Shown here: piece by piece, positions 1 through 9,616 of the stretch
Numbering within the stretch: position 1 is the stretch's first letter
Layout of the letters: the number at the start of each line of letters is the position of its first letter
Assembly (NCBI RefSeq): GCF_003390335.1
Contig: NZ_QUOU01000001.1
Location: forward strand, 1,364,001 to 1,428,000
Reading direction: 5' to 3'
DNA: 64,000 bases
DNA from: Thalassotalea euphylliae
GTDB lineage: Bacteria > Pseudomonadota > Gammaproteobacteria > Enterobacterales > Alteromonadaceae
The notes under the pieces: generated by a model
The model's database searches: none
What the model was told of the DNA's origin: nothing
What the model saw: only the letters and a program-made list of their open reading frames with translations
Position numbers and translations under genes: made by a program

Positions 1-1
1 G

Positions 2-223
2 GATTCAGTGGCAAAAGCGGCGGATAAATCACAAATAGAATGGGCGGAATTGCCGGACGATTTTGCTCATCACGGCGTCTATCAAACTGGCGATTATATT
101 GGCTTTGGCGTATTGGTTTGTCGGCAATGTGAAGCATCGCTGACGATTTCTCATTTCTCGCAAGTCGCCGATTGTGCCAAGTGTGGGCACGATAAGTTTT
201 ATCGACAGCCGCTATCTCCTTAG
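2..223 (+). CDS. Zinc-ribbon protein, DUF1451/YbeL-like, C-terminal part
   Basis: The reading frame is open to the left edge, so the gene probably begins outside the window; a GTG at 8 is the only start codon near the edge. The visible part ends in two CxxC pairs (VCRQCE and DCAKCGHDKFYRQ) spaced as in a zinc ribbon, preceded by a GxYQTGDYIGFG stretch. This layout matches the C-terminus of DUF1451 (E. coli YbeL-type) proteins, whose function is unknown. The family call is from memory of the motif order, not from a search. Confidence 0.6.
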   Translation, partial: DSVAKAADKSQIEWAELPDDFAHHGVYQTGDYIGFGVLVCRQCEASLTISHFSQVADCAKCGHDKFYRQPLSP

Positions 224-430
224 TTTTCGGTAAAGAGGATTGTTCAAGTAAATGAAACTTACTTTCTAGTGCAGATAGGGCGGGGTTAAATTGCTGCTAA
301 CTAGATTGCGTTGGTTGATAAGTAACCACCTGTCAAAGCCAAGGGTAAATTACCTTTGCTCTTGGCAGGCAAGCGAGTAAACTGGCGATAATACTAACAA
401 AATTTGAACACGTTTCATTTGAGTTCCTGC

Positions 431-2818
431 ATGAGTTTATCCGCTGTTAGCTGCCTGCTAAAACCAAACCAATTAACTGCCAATTTATCAGAGGCGATGT
501 TTATCAGCTCTGAGCGCGCCATTGAGCGCCAGCCCTTTGTCGGGCACGAACGTGCAAAAGAGGCGTTGGAGTTTGGTTTATCAATGGAAGCCATTGGCTT
601 TAATGTCTTCGCGATGGGCGATCACGGTACCGGCCGACAAACCTTGATCAAACAAATGCTAAACGAAGTCGCAGGTGAGCAAACCACGCCTTCTGAGTGG
701 TGTTATATCAATAATTTTGATGATAACCACGCTCCTTATCGCTTGTATGTTAGCCCGGGCGATGGCAAACAATTATTGGCGCGTATCAATACCTTTATTG
801 ATGAGCTAATGGCGCTATTTCCGGAAATTTTTGATAACCCAGGATATCAACGTCAAAAGGCGGCGATCGATCGCGAGTTTAATCAAAAATATGATGAAGC
901 GATTGGCACGGTTGAGCAAACCGCGCTGAGCCATAGCGTGGTGCTACACGAAGAGGGCGGCGAGATTGGTTTTTCGCCATTGGTGGACGGTAAACCCGTA
1001 AACGATAAAGAATTCGCGAACCTTTCAGAAGAAAAGCGCACTGAATTTTATAAAATTCTCGCGGCGCTGGAGACTTTATTATCGGAGCAGTTGATTGAAC
1101 TGCCACTGTGGAAGCGCGAATCGTCAAATAAACTGAGAAAGCTCAAGTTTGAGACGGCTGATCACAGCATTCGCCCATTAATCAAAGAACTAGAGCACGA
1201 GTTTGCCAGTAATATTGGTGTGCTTAAATACCTGAGCAAGTTAAAAGAACACGCAGTAGACACAGTACTGGAAGTGCTGGCCGATGAAAGCGCGGAAAAC
1301 ACCAACGACAAAGACAATCGCAAATTGTTAGTTGAACACTTTTTGCCAAACCTGCTGGTGTCGCGCAAGCCTGATGAAGGCGCACCTGTGGTGTACGAGC
1401 AAAATCCAACGTTCCAAAACTTGTTTGGTCATATCGATTTTTCTACATTCCAAGGGGCAACCTACACCAGCTATCGCCAAATTCGCCCAGGGGCATTGCA
1501 CAAGGCCAACGGCGGTTACTTAATTTTAGATGCCGATAAGCTACTCAATCAGCCATTGGTGTGGTCGCGCTTAAAGCTCGCGTTAAAAACGCAAAAGTTG
1601 GCGATCGAAACCCCCTACTCGGAAATGGGCGCGAGCGCGACGGTAACCCTACAGCCGCAAAAAATACCGCTTAATGTGAAAGTGATTTTGCTCGGCAGTT
1701 CAGATGTTTATTACATGCTGCAAGAGTATGATCAGGAATTTACTGAGCTATTTCGCGTGCTGGCCGATTTTGATCGCCATATCGATAATAATCATGCGAG
1801 TTTGAAAGCCTATGGCAATTTAATTCGTCGTCGAGCAAAGCAAAACGATTACCCAGAAGTGCTGGATGAGGCGATTGTCGAGTTAGTGCGCTATGCGCTG
1901 CGCCGCGCGGAACACCAACACAAGATTTCCGCCAATATTGTACAAATCAATGATTTACTGGACGAAGCCGTTTATTGTTGGCGAAAACAAACGCTGGAAA
2001 GCACGCTCACGGCTGAATTCGTCAAGTTAGCGTTAGCGGCTAAACAGCGCCGCACGGGCCGTTTAAGTGAAACTTGGTTAAGCGAAATTAAAGAGCGCCA
2101 AGTGCTGATCAACACCGAAGGGCAGAATGTCGGCAAGGTGAACGGGTTAACTGTACTGGAGATTGGCGACAGTGTGTTTGGTACGCCAGCGCGCATTACG
2201 GCAACCGTTTATGCGGGCAGTAATGGCGTAACCGATATTGAGCGTGAGGTAGATTTAGGTAAATCAATTCACTCAAAAGGGGTATTGCTACTAACGGGAT
2301 ATCTCGGTCATAAGTACGGTCAAGAATTTCCTGTCTCGATTTCTGCCAATATTGCGATTGAACAATCGTATGGCCATATCGATGGCGATAGTGCCTCAAT
2401 GGCCGAGCTTTGTGTGCTAATTTCCGCAATCACGCAACTGCCAATTGAACAAAGCATTGCTATTACTGGTTCAATTAACCAACACGGTGAAGTGCAGTCG
2501 GTCGGTGGGGTTAACGAAAAAATCGAAGGTTTTTATCGCCTTTGTAAAGACAAGGGATTAACGGGCAAGCAAGGGGTGATCATCCCGCGCACTAACGTGA
2601 TTAACCTGATGTTAGAGCAAGATGTGATTGATGCGGTCAAAGAGGGTAAATTTGCTATCTATGCGGTTGATTGCATCGATCAAGCGTTGGAGATTTTGAT
2701 GGCGACACCTGCTGGCGAAATCAATCGCACAGGTCGTTACCCGCGTAAATCGATCCACGGTTTAGCGTTGGAAAAGCTTAATAAGTTTGCCGATATTTTA
2801 GAAGGCTCGGAAGAGTAA
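431..2818 (+). CDS. Lon-family (S16) ATP-dependent protease, LonB/YcbZ-like
   Basis: Predicted cytosolic AAA+ protease of the Lon-related family (LonB/YcbZ type), which lacks the N-terminal substrate domain of classical Lon. I start it at the ATG at 431, giving 795 residues; an in-frame TTG lies at 404 but nothing supports it. The proteolytic Ser-Lys dyad is visible: Ser654 in GDSASM and Lys697 in GGVNEKIEG, 43 residues apart as in E. coli Lon (679/722). The Walker A region near residues 63-71 reads GDHGTGRQT, with arginine in place of the usual lysine, so nucleotide binding may be altered; related proteins often have a degenerate loop here. Single-gene unit ending at a strong bidirectional terminator. 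Confidence 0.9.
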   Translation: MSLSAVSCLLKPNQLTANLSEAMFISSERAIERQPFVGHERAKEALEFGLSMEAIGFNVFAMGDHGTGRQTLIKQMLNEVAGEQTTPSEWCYINNFDDNHAPYRLYVSPGDGKQLLARINTFIDELMALFPEIFDNPGYQRQKAAIDREFNQKYDEAIGTVEQTALSHSVVLHEEGGEIGFSPLVDGKPVNDKEFANLSEEKRTEFYKILAALETLLSEQLIELPLWKRESSNKLRKLKFETADHSIRPLIKELEHEFASNIGVLKYLSKLKEHAVDTVLEVLADESAENTNDKDNRKLLVEHFLPNLLVSRKPDEGAPVVYEQNPTFQNLFGHIDFSTFQGATYTSYRQIRPGALHKANGGYLILDADKLLNQPLVWSRLKLALKTQKLAIETPYSEMGASATVTLQPQKIPLNVKVILLGSSDVYYMLQEYDQEFTELFRVLADFDRHIDNNHASLKAYGNLIRRRAKQNDYPEVLDEAIVELVRYALRRAEHQHKISANIVQINDLLDEAVYCWRKQTLESTLTAEFVKLALAAKQRRTGRLSETWLSEIKERQVLINTEGQNVGKVNGLTVLEIGDSVFGTPARITATVYAGSNGVTDIEREVDLGKSIHSKGVLLLTGYLGHKYGQEFPVSISANIAIEQSYGHIDGDSASMAELCVLISAITQLPIEQSIAITGSINQHGEVQSVGGVNEKIEGFYRLCKDKGLTGKQGVIIPRTNVINLMLEQDVIDAVKEGKFAIYAVDCIDQALEILMATPAGEINRTGRYPRKSIHGLALEKLNKFADILEGSEE

Positions 2819-2838
2819 GCTTGCCAATTAGCCAGTTC

Positions 2839-2874
2839 AAATAAAATAGCCAGCAATTGCTGGCTATTTTATTT
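2839..2874. terminator. Bidirectional rho-independent terminator
   Basis: A 36-base perfect inverted repeat (arms AAATAAAATAGCCAGC and its complement, AATT centre) lies between two convergent genes. The GC-rich core AGCCAGC/GCTGGCT is flanked by A-rich and T-rich arms, so it can work in both directions. Confidence 0.85.
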
Positions 2875-2926
2875 GTTAAGACTTTAGTTAAGGTATTAAT
2901 TGAGGCGTTAATTAAGCCACTAGCAG

Positions 2927-3526
2927 TTATTTACCGTCTACCGACACTTCCATATCTTTTAAAATACCGTCTTTAAGATTGTAAACAAAACCGTGAACCG
3001 TTAGCTCCTGACCATTGGCCCATGCTTTTTTAACGATACTGGAATTAGCAACGTTAGCGACTTGTTCAACCACGTTAAGCTCGCACATTAAGTTAAATTT
3101 TTCGTTTTGATCGGTGACGGCATCAACTTTATCTTTGTGGAATCGATAAACATCTTTTAAATGGCGCAGCCAGTTATCGATTAAGCCTCTAGGTTCATCG
3201 TCCATCGACGCCATAACACCACCACAGCCATAGTGACCACATACGATTACATGCTTTACTTTCAATACTTCAATGGCGTATTGCATTACCGATAAGCAGT
3301 TGAGGTCAGTGTGTACTACTTGGTTGGCAATATTGCGATGCACAAATACTTCACCCGGTGCCAAGCCTAATAACTGGTTGGCGGGAACACGAGAATCTGA
3401 ACAGCCAATCCACAAATATTCTGGCGATTGCTGCTTCGACAATTGCTCAAAAAAATCGGGGGCTTGTTCACGAATTTTATCTGCCCATGTTTGGTTTTTG
3501 CTAAAAAGGTGTTCGATGGCGCTCAT
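2927..3526 (-). CDS. can: Beta-class carbonic anhydrase
   Basis: Interconverts CO2 and bicarbonate in the cytoplasm. The 199-residue protein carries the zinc ligands and catalytic dyad at the same numbers as E. coli Can: Cys42, Asp44 and Arg46 in CSDSR, then His98 and Cys101 in HYGCGG. Length and motifs fit the bacterial type II beta class, which has an inhibitory bicarbonate site. Start chosen at the ATG at 3526. It converges on the Lon-like gene with a shared terminator between them and is divergent from ppiC. Confidence 0.95.
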   Translation of the reverse strand: MSAIEHLFSKNQTWADKIREQAPDFFEQLSKQQSPEYLWIGCSDSRVPANQLLGLAPGEVFVHRNIANQVVHTDLNCLSVMQYAIEVLKVKHVIVCGHYGCGGVMASMDDEPRGLIDNWLRHLKDVYRFHKDKVDAVTDQNEKFNLMCELNVVEQVANVANSSIVKKAWANGQELTVHGFVYNLKDGILKDMEVSVDGK

Positions 3527-3664
3527 AGTTAATTATTATAATTTTAAATAAGATAAAAACTTAACAACAGCCTAACACAAGTCTGCAAGGTAAGTGGTTG
3601 AATTAGTTGTTTGACCTCTTTTCGGTTTACAATTAGCGCCATTGTAAATTGATAGAGAAAAGTG

Positions 3665-3943
3665 ATGGCAACAGCTTCAGCTCGACATATTTTAGTAAAA
3701 GACAAAGCTTTAGCAGAAAAATTAAAGCAGCAATTAGACAAAGGCGCTGACTTTGCTAAGTTAGCCAAAAAGCACTCAACTTGCCCATCAGGCAAGCGCG
3801 GTGGTGACCTCGGTGAGTTTCGCCGTGGGCAAATGGTTAAAGCATTCGACGATGTGGTATTTAAAAAAGACGTACTAAAAATTCATGGGCCAGTGAAAAC
3901 TCGATTTGGTTTTCATTTAATTCAAACCATTTATCGCAGTTAA
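3665..3943 (+). CDS. ppiC: Peptidyl-prolyl cis-trans isomerase, parvulin family
   Basis: A 92-residue stand-alone parvulin domain, about the size of E. coli PpiC (93). It starts with ARHILVK, has the family signature KHSTCPSGKRGGDLGEFRRGQM and ends GFHLIQT, all typical of rotamase domains. No signal peptide, so cytoplasmic. A GTG lies one codon upstream of the ATG used here; the ATG is preferred. It accelerates prolyl bond isomerisation during folding. Confidence 0.93.
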   Translation: MATASARHILVKDKALAEKLKQQLDKGADFAKLAKKHSTCPSGKRGGDLGEFRRGQMVKAFDDVVFKKDVLKIHGPVKTRFGFHLIQTIYRS

Positions 3944-3973
3944 ACTTTACTCGCTCACCCTTAATTAGGCTTG

Positions 3974-4003
3974 CTTGCCCTTTCTGACCTTGCCCTTTCT
4001 GAC
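3974..4003. repeat. 15-bp tandem duplication
   Basis: CTTGCCCTTTCTGAC occurs twice, perfectly, just after ppiC. One of eight short tandem duplications seen in this window. Confidence 0.9.
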
Positions 4004-4047
4004 AAAGCTCAATTGACAAGTAAGCCGCTTAGCTCAACTTTTTCTTG

Positions 4048-4248
4048 CTATTTTTCTTCTTGATCTAGCCCTCTCTGTTTTAAATCAAGCTCCCTCTCTT
4101 CTTGCTCAAGCTCGGCTTGGCGAGCTTTAACTTTTGCTTTTTGCTCGTCGGTTAAGTGAAATTTTGTTGCTGATTGCTTTATCAATAGTACGGCAGCGAT
4201 AACGGTGCCAATTGCAATCACAACAATAAATAATTGTCCTATCGTCAC
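4048..4248 (-). CDS. Small membrane-anchored protein, DUF2897-like
   Basis: Encodes about 66 residues from a GTG at 4248: one hydrophobic segment (about residues 3-22, IGQLFIVVIAIGTVIAAVLL), then a highly charged Lys/Glu-rich tail (EQKAKVKARQAELEQEEREL) likely to form a short coiled coil. This resembles DUF2897 single-pass inner-membrane proteins of gammaproteobacteria, whose function is unknown. The frame stays open to an ATG at 4401, but that extension looks unlike protein and overlaps another possible reading. The AGGA before the GTG is only two bases away, so the start is uncertain. Confidence 0.5.
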   Translation of the reverse strand: MTIGQLFIVVIAIGTVIAAVLLIKQSATKFHLTDEQKAKVKARQAELEQEERELDLKQRGLDQEEK

Positions 4249-4349
4249 GTTCCTGTTCGCTTTATTCGCTAAATAGTTAAAGCAAAATACCTGAATTATC
4301 GCTAGCTTGGTAGCCATTGGGCGTAACAATAATAAATTGGCATGAATAA

Positions 4350-4578
4350 ATGTTAGGGAGATTAAAAGGTAGATTATTATTCGTGGCGCTCGATGGCTCA
4401 TTCAACGGTGACAACGCAGCCGGCACTGCTAACCGAATCAGCATGTTAATTGCTGATTTGGCGCAAGTTACAAGTAAACTATTAACGAGTCGATGGTGTT
4501 AAGTTGAGTGCAGGCTCGAATCAACTCGCATCACAAATGGCAACGTCAGTTAATGCGGTTGATGAGCCTGCGACGTAA
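4350..4578 (+). pseudogene. Possible frameshifted gene remnant
   Basis: Two overlapping plus-strand frames read as one protein if joined near 4490. The first runs from ATG 4350 and contains LDGSFNGDNAAGTANRISML; the second contains LSAGSNQLASQMATS and ends at the TAA at 4576. Neither has a clear ribosome site. The composition looks protein-like but I recognise no family, so this is a weak call. It overlaps the upstream extension of the small minus-strand membrane gene. Confidence 0.2.
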
Positions 4579-4604
4579 ATAGCGTTACTGCATAGTCATT
4601 GGGG

Positions 4605-6608
4605 TTATTTAAATGTAAAGTTATTCATGGTGTTTTGCAGCGTTTCTGCGTTCAACTTCATATCTTCAAAAATGAGCTCCAGCTCTTGCGATGCCTCTAA
4701 TTCATGGTTGGCGTAATCAAGCACATTGGTAGCGTCTGTGGCAATATTGGCGGCAACGCTTGATTGCTGCTCAGCTGCAGAAGAAACATTCATCGCAAGC
4801 GATTCCAATTGACGGCTTTGCAAGTGCACTTGCTCTGAGACCCCTTTGGCTTGTTCAAATTTCTCCAACGCCGTTTTAGATAAACCTGTGCTGTTGCTAA
4901 TCGATTGCATCACTTCGTCACTAATGTTTTGTAATTCTCCTAGCAAAGCCGCGATTTTCTCGGAAGATTCCTTACTGTTTCCGGCTAAACTTCGCACTTC
5001 ATCGGCGACCACCGCAAAGCCTCGACCATGTTCACCCGCACGAGCTGCCTCAATGGCGGCATTGAGTGCCAGCAAGTTAGTTTGCTCGGCAATACTACTA
5101 ATTGAGTCAAGAATAAGTGAAATACTGGAGACCTGTTGCTCCATTTTACTCGCGAGCGACTCTACCGTTCCCATACTGATGGTTAAATCGTTAATTGAGG
5201 CTTGGCTGGTTTTATTATCGTCAATCAGTTGTTGTGCTTGCTGATTTAGTGAGTCGCTCGCATTGAGTGTATCCGTGGCTGCTTGTGCTATTTCTCGACT
5301 GGTCGCCGCCATCTCTTCAATCGCGCTGGCGATATTGGTCGCCATTGACTGCGTTTTAACGGACTCTGCCAGCACCAGCTGGGTTTTTTCATTCATGCTG
5401 TTATTGAGCCGAGTCCCTGATTTTACTGACTTATCTACACCTAACATCAATGCCTTGAAGGCATAAACCGTATTGTGTATCGCGCCAGAAATTTCCCCTA
5501 GTTCGTCTTTGGTCTCCAGTCTTAGCTCTACCGTTAAGTCGCCACGCTCTGCCTTTTTCAGCATTTTAGTCAGGTAGCCCAATTGGCTGCGCAAGCTTGA
5601 AAATAGGTACAGGTTTAACAAAACGATAATGATGACGGTTGCGATGAATGCTGTAATGGTCATCATCAAATCATTTTCGGCACTAGCACGTATTTCTGCG
5701 CCGTTGGCTTGAATACTTTGCCATTGGTTATCGAGCATGGCCTTGATCTGGCCAATTTGCTTGGTGGCCATAGGGAACCACTCAGACGCTGATGGCAAAG
5801 TGCTAAAATCAGGTGTAGTGCTTGTCAGTAATTGGTCTGTAATTGATTTTATACGGTTCGACTCATTTGCACGCCAGATTTCGCTAAACGTGCGCTGCTC
5901 AGGTAAACCCAACAAACTGGCCATCAGATAATCATTAAGCAATTTCATCTCGGCATTGTAGGAAGCAATATCGGCTTTCGCTGCGCCACTTATTTGTTGC
6001 TTGGCGAGTACACCGTTAATTTTACCGCGATTTTGGCCAAGTCTTTCCTTGTACTGAGCAAAAAGGAATGCTGCGCTTAACGCTTCGGCAAGTTGTGGGT
6101 GTTTAATTTGATTTTTTAGGCTGGATGCTAAATCAATCGCGATTTTGTTCAGGGTACTGTAGTAGGTGAATGCATTTGGCGCATTACGGGCATCCACTTG
6201 ACGACGCAAGCTCGCTTTGCCTGCTTCGTGGCTATATAAAATAGTCAGGTTTTGGCTGATTTTATCACTGATGCCATCAACATCAGCTTGAATTGCCTTG
6301 AGGTTATTAATGGCTTGATCTGCTTTTTGACGCTGGGTATCAACTTTTTGTTTAGCGGTTTGCATGGCAGAGGCTTCGCTAGTCCCTAAAAAGCCTGCTG
6401 TTAAACCGCGTTCAACAGCGTGGTGATGGGCAACTTTTTCGAGCGCATCTAACAACTGAATTAACCTAATGTCACCGTCAATGGTGTCAACTTCGTGCCA
6501 TTTGTTTAACAGGTTTTGGCTAAGTAAGGTTAATACGAAAAGGGTAAGAATAGCTGAGCTTATCAGTGAAACTTGTACAATAGATAATTTACTCAGTAGT
6601 TTTTTCAT
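4605..6608 (-). CDS. Methyl-accepting chemotaxis protein with NIT sensor domain
   Basis: Inner-membrane chemoreceptor of 667 residues that would pass a periplasmic signal to CheA/CheW. Order: TM1 (about 10-30), a periplasmic helical domain with the HHHAVERGLTAGFLG signature of NIT (nitrate/nitrite-sensing type, PF08376) domains, TM2 near 325-345, HAMP (about 345-400), then a cytoplasmic signalling hairpin with LLALNAAIEAARAGEHGRGF. The ATG at 6608 is chosen because AGAAGGAAG sits just upstream; a TTG at 6629 lies before that site. No che genes are adjacent, so it is an orphan receptor. The ligand is not known; NIT domains have been linked to nitrate and nitrite. Confidence 0.9.
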   Translation of the reverse strand: MKKLLSKLSIVQVSLISSAILTLFVLTLLSQNLLNKWHEVDTIDGDIRLIQLLDALEKVAHHHAVERGLTAGFLGTSEASAMQTAKQKVDTQRQKADQAINNLKAIQADVDGISDKISQNLTILYSHEAGKASLRRQVDARNAPNAFTYYSTLNKIAIDLASSLKNQIKHPQLAEALSAAFLFAQYKERLGQNRGKINGVLAKQQISGAAKADIASYNAEMKLLNDYLMASLLGLPEQRTFSEIWRANESNRIKSITDQLLTSTTPDFSTLPSASEWFPMATKQIGQIKAMLDNQWQSIQANGAEIRASAENDLMMTITAFIATVIIIVLLNLYLFSSLRSQLGYLTKMLKKAERGDLTVELRLETKDELGEISGAIHNTVYAFKALMLGVDKSVKSGTRLNNSMNEKTQLVLAESVKTQSMATNIASAIEEMAATSREIAQAATDTLNASDSLNQQAQQLIDDNKTSQASINDLTISMGTVESLASKMEQQVSSISLILDSISSIAEQTNLLALNAAIEAARAGEHGRGFAVVADEVRSLAGNSKESSEKIAALLGELQNISDEVMQSISNSTGLSKTALEKFEQAKGVSEQVHLQSRQLESLAMNVSSAAEQQSSVAANIATDATNVLDYANHELEASQELELIFEDMKLNAETLQNTMNNFTFK

Positions 6609-7155
6609 AGATGACTTCCTTCTACTCAACAGGTCCTTTGCTTTGAAAAGGCAAACTCAATACTTTGATGATCTAACGAATTTAACGAGCTAAGCCATAA
6701 GCACCTTGCGGTGTATGCTTTAGCTATCAAATTGAGTGTAGACCAGAAAATTTAGCCTGATGAATTTATCGTTGTTTTTACTGCATTTTTAATGGGGTTT
6801 TGTGTACTAACCACCTTTTGAGACGAGTTTTCACCAATTAAAAAGTGAGCAGAGAAATAGGCGTACGGGATGGTTTTCAAGTGGCAATAAATCACGATTA
6901 AGGTGACTTTAGTTTTGCCTTGAACAAGGCGATGAATGCCGTTTTAAGGTACGAGAAAGGATGGTCAAAATTGTCTGTTGGGTAATAAAGAGTTTGCAGA
7001 ATAGCTGAGGGCTAGGAGAGTAACTGTGCGCGTAATAGCGTACTGAATTATTTGTTAGTCGATAACAGCTACATCAGCGGTAATGCTGATATAGCTGCGC
7101 TTTGCGTTTTAAAGGAACGCGTTTCAATGTTTGTTAACTACGGCTGGTCTTTGGG
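6609..7155. other. Intergenic region with one imperfect hairpin
   Basis: No convincing gene in 547 bases. It holds the promoter of the NIT receptor on its left side. At 7066-7097 the arms CAGCTACATCAGC and GCTGATATAGCTG pair with one mismatch around GGTAAT. That hairpin lies about 60 bases past the end of the old yellow enzyme operon and may be its 3' end signal, although there is no clear T-run. Confidence 0.5.
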
Positions 7156-8259
7156 TTATAGCTGAGCACTTGATGCATAACCTTGATAGTCAGTATAGCC
7201 TTGAGCTGAACCACCATATAAGGTTAAGCGAGCATCGGCATCAAATTCCGCCAATGGCCAGCTGTTTTCAAAGCGCGCAACTAAATCAGGATTAGTGACA
7301 AACGGCGTACCAAAGGCCACTAAATCAGCATAGCCTTTGGTTAGTAGTGTCTGAGCTTTGTCTTTATCGAGCTTGCCTGCGACCATAATTGGGTTTTGGT
7401 AGACTTCACGTACCTGCTGGCGAAATGACTCCGGCACTGTTTGGTAACGGGAAATATTTTCGGAAAAGTGCACATAAGCTAAATTCATTGGCTGCAATTT
7501 TTCTAGCATTTTTAACGTTAATGGCACCAGCTCTGGGTCTTGTTCAGCAAAGCCTTCAATCACATGTGGTGATAGTCGTACGGCGACTCTTTCACTGCCA
7601 ATCTCATTACCTACGGCAGATAAAGTCTCAAGTAAAAAGCGCATCCGGTTTGTCTGGCTGCCACCATATTTATCATCACGCAGGTTACTCTCTAGACGTA
7701 AGAAAGTATCAAATAAATAACCGTGGGCGGCATGAATTTCAACACCGTCAAAACCTGCTGCCATAGCATTTTTGGCTGCTTGGACAAAGTCAGCGATGGT
7801 GTTGTCGATATCTTGCTGTGTCATGGCTTTTGGCTGCTCGGTTTCTATCATGCCAAAGCCACCCGACGGCAACGGGCCGAATACTTGGTCCGGCACTGTG
7901 ATTGCCGATGGTGCCAGCGGCTGCTGACCAGAAATACTGGAATGACTGCGTCTGCCGACATGCCAAAGCTGAACAAAAACTTTACCGCCTTTTTCGTGAA
8001 TAGCCTTGGTGACTTTTCGCCAGCCAGCGATTTGTTCAGCTGTATAAATTCCCGGTGTCATGGAATAACCACGACCCACTTGAGATATCGGTGTGCCTTC
8101 GGTAACAATGAGTCCCGCCGTGGCGCGCTGTCCATAATATTCTGCCATTAGCTCATTGGGAATATCACCGGGCTGAGTAGCGCGTGAGCGCGTCATAGGC
8201 GCCATGGCGATGCGATTGGTTAAACTTAGTGATTGATGCTCAAAATCTTGGAAAATCAT
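7156..8259 (-). CDS. Old yellow enzyme family alkene reductase (His/His type)
   Basis: FMN-dependent NAD(P)H:alkene or nitro-compound reductase of the NemA/OYE family, 367 residues, cytoplasmic. The TIM-barrel start NRIAMAPMTRSRA, the WHVGRRSH segment and the substrate-binding HAAHGYL (His176, His179, Tyr181) are present. GGAG lies seven bases before the ATG. It is the second gene of a two-gene unit: the paralogue upstream stops only five bases before this start. Likely reduces electrophilic enones or nitroesters; the true substrate cannot be told from sequence. Confidence 0.92.
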   Translation of the reverse strand: MIFQDFEHQSLSLTNRIAMAPMTRSRATQPGDIPNELMAEYYGQRATAGLIVTEGTPISQVGRGYSMTPGIYTAEQIAGWRKVTKAIHEKGGKVFVQLWHVGRRSHSSISGQQPLAPSAITVPDQVFGPLPSGGFGMIETEQPKAMTQQDIDNTIADFVQAAKNAMAAGFDGVEIHAAHGYLFDTFLRLESNLRDDKYGGSQTNRMRFLLETLSAVGNEIGSERVAVRLSPHVIEGFAEQDPELVPLTLKMLEKLQPMNLAYVHFSENISRYQTVPESFRQQVREVYQNPIMVAGKLDKDKAQTLLTKGYADLVAFGTPFVTNPDLVARFENSWPLAEFDADARLTLYGGSAQGYTDYQGYASSAQL

Positions 8260-8264
8260 GGTTA

Positions 8265-9377
8265 TTACTCCGCTTGCTCAGGCATTTGGTAACTTGGGTA
8301 ATCAATTAAGCCTTGTGCGCCTCGGCCAAACAGCGTTTCAGGCACATGTGGGGCAATTGGGTAACCATGTTTAATACGTGCTGGTAAATCAGGGTTTGAC
8401 ACAAACGGACGACCAAAGCCGATCATATCTGCAAGCCCCTGATTGATTGCCGCTGCCGCTTTTTCACTGTTGTAGCGGCCTGCGTAAATCAAGGTGCCGG
8501 TAAATGCTTCGCGCAACGCTTGTTTAAACGACAATGGGGTCTCTGGCGCGTCATCCCAGTCTACTTCGGCAATGTGCAAGTAAACAATGTTGTGTTTGTT
8601 GAGCAGCGCAGCTGCTGCGGTGTAGGTAGTAATCGGGTCGCTATCAACAGTGCCATTAAGGGTAGTGAGTGGCGCTAAGCGCACACCAACGCGATCAGCG
8701 CCGATGGCATCGGTTATAGCGCTAACCACTTCGTCTAAAAAGCGCAAACGATTCTCAAGACAACCCCCGTATTCGTCAGTGCGCTTGTTGGATTCTGAAT
8801 CAATAAACTGGTTGATCAAATAACCATTCGCGGCGTGTAATTCGATGCCATCAAAGCCCGCTTCAATCGCATTAAGCGCGGCTTGTCGATATTGCTCAAT
8901 GACTTGTTTGATATCGTCATGGGTCATTTCACGTGGTTCAACCACATCAACAAAACCCGGTTCATCTGTGCCATTGTCAACAAACACTTTAACGTTTTCT
9001 GCTTGAATCGCTGATGATGAGATTGGTTGCTTGCCACCGATATTATCTGGGTGGCTAACACGGCCAACGTGCCAAAGCTGCGCAAAAATAGTGCCCCCTT
9101 TAGCGTGTACGGCGTCTGTGACTTTTTGCCAACCAGCGATCTGTGCTTCGCTGTAAATGCCCGGTGTCCAAGCGTAGCCTTTACCCATAGGGGAGATTTG
9201 TGTGCCTTCGGTGACGATAAGACCAGCGCTGGCTCGCTGGGCGTAATATGTCGCCATTAGATCGTTAGCTGCATCGTCAGGTTGACTGGCGCGCGAGCGG
9301 GTCATCGGGGGCATTACAATGCGATTGTTAAGCGTTAATTTGCCTAATTTAATAGGCTGGAATAAAGCGTCTGTCAT
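8265..9377 (-). CDS. Old yellow enzyme family alkene reductase (His/Asn type)
   Basis: First gene of the tandem OYE pair, 370 residues. It shares the N-terminal NRIVMPPMTRSRAS and LWHVGRVSH segments with its neighbour but has HAANGYL (His181, Asn184, Tyr186) in the active site where the neighbour has two histidines. Both His/His and His/Asn pairs are known in OYEs and can alter substrate range. Numbering matches PETN reductase. No dedicated repressor is adjacent. Confidence 0.92.
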   Translation of the reverse strand: MTDALFQPIKLGKLTLNNRIVMPPMTRSRASQPDDAANDLMATYYAQRASAGLIVTEGTQISPMGKGYAWTPGIYSEAQIAGWQKVTDAVHAKGGTIFAQLWHVGRVSHPDNIGGKQPISSSAIQAENVKVFVDNGTDEPGFVDVVEPREMTHDDIKQVIEQYRQAALNAIEAGFDGIELHAANGYLINQFIDSESNKRTDEYGGCLENRLRFLDEVVSAITDAIGADRVGVRLAPLTTLNGTVDSDPITTYTAAAALLNKHNIVYLHIAEVDWDDAPETPLSFKQALREAFTGTLIYAGRYNSEKAAAAINQGLADMIGFGRPFVSNPDLPARIKHGYPIAPHVPETLFGRGAQGLIDYPSYQMPEQAE

Positions 9378-9616
9378 GGCTGTGCCTCGCTACATTGTGC
9401 AAAATGTGAAGAAAGTAAGTTAAGTGGCGCGTATCTTAGCAAGGCAGTTTGACTAGATTGAGTGCAAAAATAACAAATGATATTTGTTAAAAGTGAAATA
9501 ATTTAGCGGTGTTGTTGCCATCTTTTACTATGATGAAGAATCGTAATGGGGAGAGTGATCAAGGGGGGCAGCACGATGGGCAAACGCTTTTACCCAAACG
9601 CGCAGATGTAGACGAG

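Noticed and set aside
404..430. TTG start extending the Lon-like protease
   Set aside because: No ribosome site and the added residues are unlike the family; ATG 431 preferred.
7389..8151. Long plus-strand frames opposite the first old yellow enzyme
   Set aside because: They overlap a gene with full family motifs; antisense shadows.
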